Source of the DNA: Cryptomeria japonica
Lineage: Eukaryota; Streptophyta; Pinopsida; Cupressales; Cupressaceae
DNA: 64,000 nucleotides
Direction of reading: 5' to 3'
NCBI RefSeq assembly: GCF_030272615.1
Contig: NC_081414.1
Coordinates: 52,074,636 to 52,138,635 of the forward strand
Below are positions 56,901-64,000 of this stretch, in pieces. The position numbers and the translations under genes are program-made. The notes beneath the pieces were generated by a model. That model had not been told where the DNA came from. It did not search any database and was given only the letters and a program-made list of their open reading frames with translations. Position 1 is the first letter of the stretch; every line of letters begins with the position of its first letter.

Positions 56901-57787
56901 AGAACATTTCCTCTTTAGTAATAATGTCATGGTATTTCTTAAGAATCTCGTTCTCCTCAGCAATAGAAATAGTACTGAAACCATCCTTCTGGATCTGGTC
57001 CTGTATTTCTTTAAGGTTTTCCTGAATTTTACTCTTAGCCTCAAATATATTCCCGAAGTTGTTCTTATTCTAGATTTGAATGTTGTCCTTCACACTTTTG
57101 AGCTTCTTAACAACTTTGAACATAGCCATTCCCTTGACTTGGATACTCCACCATTTTTGAATATATTTTTTAATGTCGGGGTGAAGGGTCCACATTTTTT
57201 CAAATCTAAAGGGATAGTTTCTCCTTCTATTTATCAGATTAGCATTGAAGGTGATTGGAAAGTGATCGGAACCAACCCAAATATGTGCAGACAAAGAACA
57301 GAAATACTGACTGTACCAATCATCAGAAATGAGAGTTCGGTCAAGGCGCACTTGAATAAGGTCATTACCATTTCTTCTATTTGTCCAAGTGAAATTACAA
57401 CTCTGTATCTCCAAGTCATTAAGAGCTTGGGAATAAATAAAATCCATGAGGGCCATCCTACTTTCCAGCTGAGGAGGACTGCCTCCAAATTTTTCCTCCT
57501 CTTTCAAAGGCGTATTGAAATCCCCCATAACCATCCAACTAAGATTTTTGAAGCTTTCCCTAGCTTGTCTAATCCTTTTCCAAAAAGAGTTTCTAGCCTT
57601 TAAGGTATTAGGAGCATAAATGTTTGTGAGAACCCATGAAGAACCATCTTTAAGATGCTCAAATTTAATACAAGAAAAATTACTTTCCTGAATAATGATC
57701 TGGCCTTTAACAGTGTTAAGATTCCAGATGGTTGCAATGCCTCCAGAAGCACCCTCAGAACTTCCCCCACTAATATTACCATTTTTG
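53934..57787 (-). pseudogene. LINE C ORF2: endonuclease, reverse transcriptase, RNase H
   Basis: The endonuclease (from SEGASGGIATIWN, 5' part lost) has MVMGDFNTPLKEEEKFGG, FTWTNRRNGND with VRLDRTL, and VGSDHFPITF. The RT (from about 56840) shows FIALIPKIQGVDSLDKFRPI, LKLDLSKAYDRVDW and GLRQGDPISPILF. The segment with the catalytic F/Y-A-D-D is deleted near 55870, where the text jumps to MRQLINWAKSDVFF. The zf-RVT region has CRGFSLPNRCVLCF. The RNase H (54566-53934) keeps its acidic residues: KINFDGVAKGNPG, HKVEAMAALQG, WIEGDSNNI and HIYREANCSTDWAAN. Several stops and frame changes are present. Confidence 0.85.
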
Positions 57788-57851
57788 AAGAACTTAAAGA
57801 ATTAAACAAATATCTTTTAATTAATCAAGTAAAGACCCAATTACTCTAACA
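57788..57851 (-). repeat. Element H 5' LTR, outer piece
   Basis: About 64 bp from GAACTTAAAGAATTAAACAA to CTCTAACA match 49963-50026. About 26 bp of LTR (AGCTTAAGTG to ATAGG in the intact copy) are absent between the two pieces. Confidence 0.85.
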
Positions 57852-58414
57852 AGGTTTACCAGTTTTGGTATCACTCTGATAGCTGCCACCCTGATTCTTG
57901 CAAAAAATATGAGTCTCTCGATATTGATTCTTCATCCAACACAGTTACGTTACCCAATGGTCTACCTATTTTCATCAGGCATTCTTCTGACTAGTATTTC
58001 ACAGGTAAGGTATAGAGTCTAATACATTCTTTTGTCATATGGATTTGTTTTGCAGGGGTCAAAATTTGGATGCCATGGTGCCATATAAATCGGGTGTCCA
58101 TCTATCTGCCACACTCCTTGCAGAATTTTCTCTTTCCCTTCCACCAAATCAAAGATAACCACAAAGAAATTATTCGATATAAACCTCAAAATGAATTACA
58201 TTTTCCAATTGTTATTGGTCCAATTTCTAATAGTTTCCCTATCCTTCCTAGGCCTCATGATTCTATAAATCAAAGCCAAATGTTTCATTAAATCACTCTC
58301 CTGGGTGATTTCATCCTCAACATTAATCTCCTGATAGTTGATGCTATCCTTACTCAAAAGTCCTTCCCCCTTCAATTTCTCTTCTGGTGAAACCCTGCAA
58401 TCCCCATCCTCCAT
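57852..58414 (-). pseudogene. LINE A ORF1, N-terminal part
   Basis: The likely start is the ATG at 58414-58412, 21 nt from the element's 5' end, opening MEDGDCRVSPEEK. Several stops follow, the first near 58196. The DUF4283-like part is visible as FVVIFDLVEGKEK, then GVWQIDGHPIYMAPWHPNFD, as in the ORF1 of other plant LINEs. A CKNQGGSYQ segment just before 57860 may begin a zinc knuckle. The frame is cut at 57852 by element H and resumes at 49655. Confidence 0.7.
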
Positions 58415-58451
58415 TCTTCTCCCCACGAACCCCATAATAATTGGATTAATA

Positions 58452-61400
58452 CGATTTATCAATGTTTATATTAATTCATTATATAGAATGGTTATTTATT
58501 TGTTGGGTTTATTTACTGTTTAATTGATTATATATTAATTTATTTGATTTATTGCTTAATTTATTATTTAATTATTTATATATTGTTTTATTATTGGTTT
58601 GATTTTATATTTTATTTATATGGCTTCCACTCATTTAATTAATTAATTAAATTATTATTGGGGTTGATTTATTATTTTCTTATTTGTGTTTATACAATTA
58701 TTATCTTATTACTGTTGCTAAGAAAATATATTATATAGTTACCTACCCCTTATTTCTATTGGTTGATTTTGAATGGATAAGTAAATAATATTGTTAAATA
58801 ATACTTACCTCGTTTTCATGCATGGTAGGTATAATATAAAGTTTATTGGAATTTTTTGATTGGCCGATGGTTTTCTTTAGTTTCATGTTTAATTATTATT
58901 TATTTGAGTTCGCCTTGTGTTGTCGAGGGTTGGCTTCTCTGCAATTTTGAATTAAAAGATTTGGATTTTCGATTGAGTTTGGATTGGATTGCTAGGAGAT
59001 TTTTGATTGAAGATTTGGATTGAAGATTGCTTGATTGCTTGCTCTTCATCAATTATTCTTGCTGGGATTGCGATTTTCAGGTTGGAGCTTGGCTTCCCTC
59101 TGCCATTTTTATTTCAAAAGATTGTATGCAATGTGACTTTTAAAATATTGTTGTGGGGATTGAATTTTCTATTTGAATCTACAAATTGGTTTGGGGGAGA
59201 TTTTTGAATGACTGGATTTGTATTTTAGTTTTGTAAAAATCTGATATGTGAATTGTCGGGAATGAATGTTTTATATATGTTTTTGTGTATTCCTTTTCGT
59301 GAGGTTTTTTTGAGCTTTAACTAGCTCCCTAGTCAATGTTTAAATCTCCTTATGTATTCTTCTCCATCTCCTTAAGACTATGTGTAAATTTGTAAGTTGG
59401 GAGTGACTATGTCATTGACGAAAGATGTGTTTTTCTTGAGTGTTGTAGGATGGATTCTCTTTTTATCTTGGACTGTGGATGGTTTATTGTTGTATTGGCA
59501 ATAGAATTCCTTTGAAATGTTGTTTATTTTCCCTTCATCTCCCAATTTATTGTTCAAGTTTTGGTAAAATTCGTCGTGTTCTTGAGCGATGTTGTGGCAA
59601 AATATTCTAGTTAATTCCTCTTGGTATGCCCATAATGCCTTTAATTTTGTGTTCTCTTCATGTCATTTTGACCTCCCGCACCTTTTGGGAGTGCTCCTTG
59701 GTAATATGTGAGTCCTTGCACAAATCTAGGCAAGTTTTACTTCAAATTTTGTCTGCTTTTTATGTTTTTCTACATTTTTACCCAAAGTGCTATTTTGCAT
59801 ACCTATAATTCTAATGTTAAGACCTGGAGCACTAAAATATGTACTAGGAGTGCTAATCTAGATTGTGGGAGCGCTGAACTACTTTCAGGATACCAAATTG
59901 ATAGTTTTGGTCATCATAATTAGTTTTTTTTATTTTTTGCTTTCTCCAAAGGCATTTTGTAATTGTATTGAACTTCTTAGAGATGTCTATGATGTCATTT
60001 TGATCTTTGCATGACTATTTAGTGCTCCAGTAAGAGGTTTTGTCCCTTACTGTTGAGGATTAGGCCTTTCGGCTATATAGCTCCAGCGAGAGGAAGAATG
60101 CCTTGCTATTGAGGAATGATTATGTAACCTCCAGTGGGATGAGTTTGTCTCATTGTTGAGGATTGGTTTTATTTTTATTTTTCCTTTGACCTCATGTTTA
60201 TGCTTTGGTTCTTTATTTGCAATGTTTTGATGGAGGATTTTGCTCGATCTTTGAGCATATGTATCTTCTTATGTTTCAGATTGTATCAGGGATGTTATGA
60301 ATTTGTTCATATCATTTGTGAGCCTTCATGATGTTTATGTGATATTATTTTGAGGTAAGTTTCATCCTAAGGTTATGGTTAATGGTCAGGGAGAGTGGGC
60401 TTCCATTTGAGTGACTTGGGTCTTGAGGATTAGACAACCAGGTTACCTAGAGTCTAGAATGCCAGGATATCTCATTGGGAGTTTATTTTGTAATCAAGTG
60501 ATAACATAATTAATTAATCTTAAGTAGGTTGGGTAGAAGTAAATTACCTTAATAAGATAAGAAATGAATTTCTGGCCTCAATTCGTGTCCCTGGGGTGTT
60601 CATGTTGATTCAGGAATGGTTCAGAAGACCTTGGTGATCCAAGTAAGTCGAAATCTCTTAATATCCTCATAGGTTGAGATGGCTCTGCATGAGTATCATG
60701 GATCTCGGGACAAGTTCCCATGATGACTACATGTGATGCCACTCTTCCCCTACATGTGTCCATTATGCTTATGCCTTCATTTTTTATTATGTTTTTGGGA
60801 ATTTATTGATTTATGATTAGCCTTGTGATGTGATTTGATTCATTGTCTTGGTTTTAATCTATTTGGATGTCATGTTGAGTCTCATGGTTGTTAGGTGTCA
60901 ACATAGGTCTTGAGTGTGAGTTGGAACCCCATGCCATCTCCTAGCACAAGGGGTGGTTCCTATTTGGTTCCACATGGTCAAGTGGTTTGATGCTTTCTTC
61001 CATTGGGATGTTCTTCATTGGATGCTAGCGTGCATGGATATGGATTCTATGCTTCTTCATTATGCAGATAGTTGTGGAGATGATTTTTGTGTACTGAGAT
61101 AGTTACTTGTATCATGATGACGTTGTAAATGTAAAAGAGACTATGTACTTGTATCTAGTATTATTATGTAATAGGACATGGTGTAGTAGTTGTGATGGAA
61201 TAGGATGTTGTATTCATTATATGATTCATCTTACAAGATTGTTCATTATGATGAGATTGAGATCTTATGTTGATTAGGAAATTGAATGATTAGATTATGT
61301 GCACTCTTTTTGTATCATGTGGTTCTTAAATCAGTTAGTTGCATGAGATTTCCAATTAGAAAGAAGATTAGTGCTTGCTATTATAATATTTGCATATGTG

Positions 61401-61969
61401 TGTGGATAATAATCTTGATGAAATGTGTAATGGTTATCATCTAGTTTTATTGGTAGGAATGGGAAATATATATACAGGTTCATGATGTGATAGATGAATA
61501 ATAAAAGACTATGGAATTAGGAACACTTGGTTTGGTGCCCTAAAATGAACTTAAAGGATTAAGGGTTATGCTAGATTATGCATTTAAAGTAAATGATTCT
61601 CATGATAAGGAGGATAGTAACTAATTGGAAAGAATGCAATTTCTGTAATAGATATTAATGGTTTCTTGATATGGATATATTATGTGTTGTGGATAGTAAA
61701 TAATGATGTTGGAGTACCCTAGGGGAAAGTGTAAATGGGTATATGTATGCTTTGAGATGTTTATGGTTATGATGTTATTTCCATTTGCGTTATATGAGGT
61801 TATGGATATAGATATGTTCATGATGTTTTATGCATTTATGTGAAGTTAATCTATGATCTTATGTAATGATGGTTTACTATGTTGCATTAGTAGATGTTTA
61901 AAAATTTTTTTTTCTCTATTTGATGCTTAGTTTAGTTATTTTCTCTAGGGTATTTTGGCGGGCATTACA
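58452..61969. repeat. Outer solo LTR, right piece
   Basis: The piece starts right after the second LINE A target duplication (58435-58451) and ends GGGCATTACA. It is non-coding throughout: an AT-rich part at 58452-58900, then a T/G-rich part. Its last 1.7 kb is related to 1-1169. I see no promoter or polyadenylation element that I can assign with confidence. Confidence 0.75.
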
Positions 61970-61974
61970 TCCTA

Positions 61975-64000
61975 CATGGGAATTTCAAATCACTCTCATT
62001 TTTTAACAACAACTTACTTGGCAGGTCCCTTGCTTATAGCTAAGGTTTCAAGGGCACATCATCAAATATGATGCCACATCAGCATGCTTTTTGCCAAGGT
62101 GTTTAAAACAACCCAAAAAAAGGTGAGACCAATAATCATGCAAAAGGTGCCCCAATACTGTTGCAGCTGATGGGGCATCACATGATTGGTTACTTTTTAC
62201 AACAAATGGTATATTTCATTCAATTATTGGTACTCATCCTGAGCATTAACAACTTTAAAGTCACAACTATTGGGGCAATGTTGTACAAAAATTGGACATT
62301 AAATCAACAAGTATGAGGGTATTAAATCAACAACTTCTATCACAAGAATTGGAACAAACTCAACTATTGAGTCCTTTCCCCTACCCCCAAGTGCTATAAG
62401 TTCAAACCCAAATTCCATGAACATGACTTACTATTCATATTTTATTTGTACTATGTGTGATTGATCTAATAGAATATGCACTTGAAGACCTATTTATATT
62501 CATTTTTTAGATACCTAAACTTGTTAAGGAGGTGTCTAGGGACAACATTTAGAAGGATTTTACCAATTTGATAGGTGAATAGGTTGTCCTAGTTCAAACT
62601 AGTTAGTGCGACAAACTAATACTCATTAGTAATATTAAACATAACATACACAAAATCACATAAAACATATATGATGATGTGAATCTTATTCTCCATTGAA
62701 ATCCAAGTGTGATTTAATGATTCTTCTTTATGCCCTCTACCTTTTGTACAATGTTCAAATGCACAAATAAGTGCATTTAGATAGCACGACATAGTAACAT
62801 GTTGCATAAATGTGTTTGGTCAACTAAAAGTCAGTAGTAAAAAGTAGCTAGAAATCTTGAAATTGAATTTGAATCCTTGAAGATTTTAGATTCATAGATT
62901 GTGCACTTTGAGATTAACCTAGGTCAATATTGAGCTAGTTAGAAATGAACCTTACAAATAAAACTATGATTTTGAGGTAGGGATTCAATGTATAGAAGTA
63001 AATGTGAATCAAAGTGAAACCATGATAACTAAATAAAAAATGTATGTAAATTGATGTAAAAAATAAATAATTAAAGATGGATATGGTTATTCATGTAAAG
63101 TAATGGATCATTCTTGAATCCTTCTTGTAGTCTCTTTCTTATGACACCTAGATTAAAAAATACAAAATGAAAAAGTATGAAATGAGTAGTGTTAACTACA
63201 TAAACAAATGAGAAAAAACTATGTTGGTATAAATATCTTAAAAAAAGAGAACAACATAATAGGGATTAAAAAAATCATACACGGAAAGTGGTATGATTTA
63301 CTCTATTGAATTTTGTGATGAAAGAAACAAACATTACATAATGTCTATAAATTATTGGAAAAATTAAATTAAAGAATAATGTTATTATGTATTAATTAGA
63401 AAATGATCTTTCCTTAGAAACAATGCTTGATAAAGTACAAATATTTAGGCCTCTTAGATGCATGAGTTAGGATGACTCATGTTTAAGAGGTTTTGAGTTA
63501 GCTTCTAATTTTAACTGTAGGTAATATGTTAGAGGTGACTCGTCAATTACATAAATATGGCACCTAGATACCATCAATTAGGAATCAATGAGGCGACAAT
63601 GCCTCTTGAAGATCTCAAATCAAGAATTATACATGTATTTATGAGCTACCTAGGTGATTGAAGTTTTAATGACCTATTATATTAAGTAACCTTTATAACT
63701 AGGCACAATATCATACTTAAAATACAATTGTCATAGCCGTCTTTCTCTATCTTGATAAAAACTTGCTACTATAATAATTATTGCTATTATATTTCATATC
63801 ATTTTGTGATTATTGTTAGAAATGTTTTATTTATTAAGATTGAAATTATTTTTAAAAATGAATTAAATAGTGGACACACACACTTGAAAATCATAAATTT
63901 AATTTGGCAAATTATTCTTTTATTCAAAATACCAATTGAGCACATGTCGTAGGAGGAAATAAGAAGCTTCTAGAAGTAGATTTCAAATTCCACTTCCTTG
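61975..64000. other. Right flank, AT-rich, nothing recognised
   Basis: No coding sequence, terminal repeat or RNA gene is visible. The frames present are short and of biased composition. Confidence 0.5.

Larger units (their letters stand above)
51845..57787 (-). mobile_element. LINE C: 5'-truncated L1-type LINE with a large third ORF
   Basis: The element sits inside the 5' LTR of element H. At its 5' end (57787) it starts within the endonuclease, the usual result of incomplete reverse transcription. Its 3' end on the minus strand is CCTATTTTTCAATCAATCAG, without a clear poly(A). There is no target duplication; instead about 26 bp of the LTR are missing. Contents in order are endonuclease, RT, zinc-binding region, RNase H and ORF3. 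Confidence 0.83.
49656..57851 (-). mobile_element. Element H: internally deleted copia element, one LTR split by LINE C
   Basis: The left LTR (49656-50026) and right LTR (51561-51844 plus about 57788-57851) flank only 1.5 kb of internal sequence. Flanking 5-mers are AAGTT (49651-49655) and AGGTT (57852-57856), a target duplication with one mismatch. The primer site and polypurine tract are in the right places. Internal coding sequence consists of the end of RT and RNase H. Gag, protease and integrase are deleted. The insertion splits LINE A ORF1. Confidence 0.83.
16690..58434 (-). mobile_element. LINE A: full-length L1-type LINE carrying three nested insertions
   Basis: Read on the minus strand, the element starts at 58434 with a G-rich leader (TGGGGTTCGTGGGG) and ends at the T run 16690-16698, which is its poly(A). 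The flanking 17-bp direct repeats 16673-16689 and 58435-58451 differ at two positions, both transitions, as expected for target-primed insertion followed by ageing. The pieces are 58434-57852, 49655-45384, 41767-40653 and 16971-16690, about 6.24 kb once the three 5-bp insertion duplications are discounted. Elements H, B and D occupy the gaps. Coding content in order is ORF1, ORF2 (endonuclease, RT, zinc-binding, RNase H), ORF3, then a short 3' UTR. Confidence 0.88.
16029..61969. mobile_element. Solo LTR of about 4.2 kb, split by LINE A
   Basis: The LTR begins TGTAATATCCC at 16029 and ends GGGCATTACA at 61969, the inverted TG...CA ends expected of an LTR. Direct 5-bp duplications TCCTA lie at 16024-16028 and 61970-61974. 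With LINE A removed, the two pieces (16029-16689 and 58452-61969) total about 4.18 kb. No gag, pol, primer site or polypurine tract lies between the duplications, so this is a solo LTR left by recombination between two LTRs. Orientation cannot be read with confidence. It is the oldest visible layer of the nest. Confidence 0.8.

Noticed and set aside
1-64000. CRISPR arrays, bacterial operons or biosynthetic clusters
   Set aside because: All multi-copy repeats are LTRs, target duplications or local tandem duplications, and every long coding frame belongs to a plant retroelement.

Overview
This window is plant nuclear DNA made almost entirely of retrotransposons stacked inside one another. I see no host protein-coding gene, rRNA, tRNA or CRISPR array. 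The plant assignment rests on several things: L1-type LINEs with a C-terminal RNase H and a DUF4283-like ORF1, Ty1/copia elements with initiator-Met-tRNA primer sites, a Tat/Ogre-type Ty3/gypsy element with 5-kb LTRs, and AT-rich spacers. The density and depth of nesting suggest a large repeat-rich genome, possibly a conifer; this is inference and nothing in the window fixes the species.

Left part (1-16028). Positions 1-1169 are the end of a diverged LTR related to the large LTR on the right. A leader-like non-coding stretch follows, then a decayed LINE (LINE F, minus strand, 2171 to about 7175) with ORF1 and ORF2 recognisable but its 3' part missing. From 7178 to 16028 the sequence is AT-rich, without supported genes, and holds several local duplications and a (TA)n tract.

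The nest (16029-61969). The outermost unit is a solo LTR of about 4.2 kb (TCCTA on both sides). A full-length LINE (LINE A, minus strand, 16690-58434, 17-bp target duplication with two mismatches) is inserted in it. LINE A has itself been hit three times. Element D is a copia-like element at 16972-40652 (CATCT duplication). Element B is a copia at 41768-45383 (CTTTG duplication). Element H is a copia at 49656-57851 (AAGTT/AGGTT). D carries a complete Tat/Ogre-type gypsy, element E (22221-38195), and one LTR of H carries a 5'-truncated LINE, LINE C (51845 to about 57787). Every coding element in the nest lies on the minus strand.

Removing the insertions conceptually gives a LINE A of about 6.24 kb with ORF1, ORF2 (endonuclease, reverse transcriptase, zinc-binding region, RNase H) and a small ORF3 whose reading frame is restored exactly when D is removed. 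LINE C has a much larger ORF3 (580 codons in one frame). D encodes a gag-like zinc-knuckle protein and a large ORF-X but no pol. E has a gag-pol in one frame, an extra RNase H upstream of RT, and a long reading frame inside each LTR. The most interesting theme is these accessory reading frames (LINE A ORF3, LINE C ORF3, D ORF-X, E LTR-ORF). They sit in unrelated retroelements, look alike in general organisation and may share a short motif. All are now pseudogenes, with in-frame stops that are strongly biased to TAG.

Right flank (61975-64000) is AT-rich with nothing recognisable.
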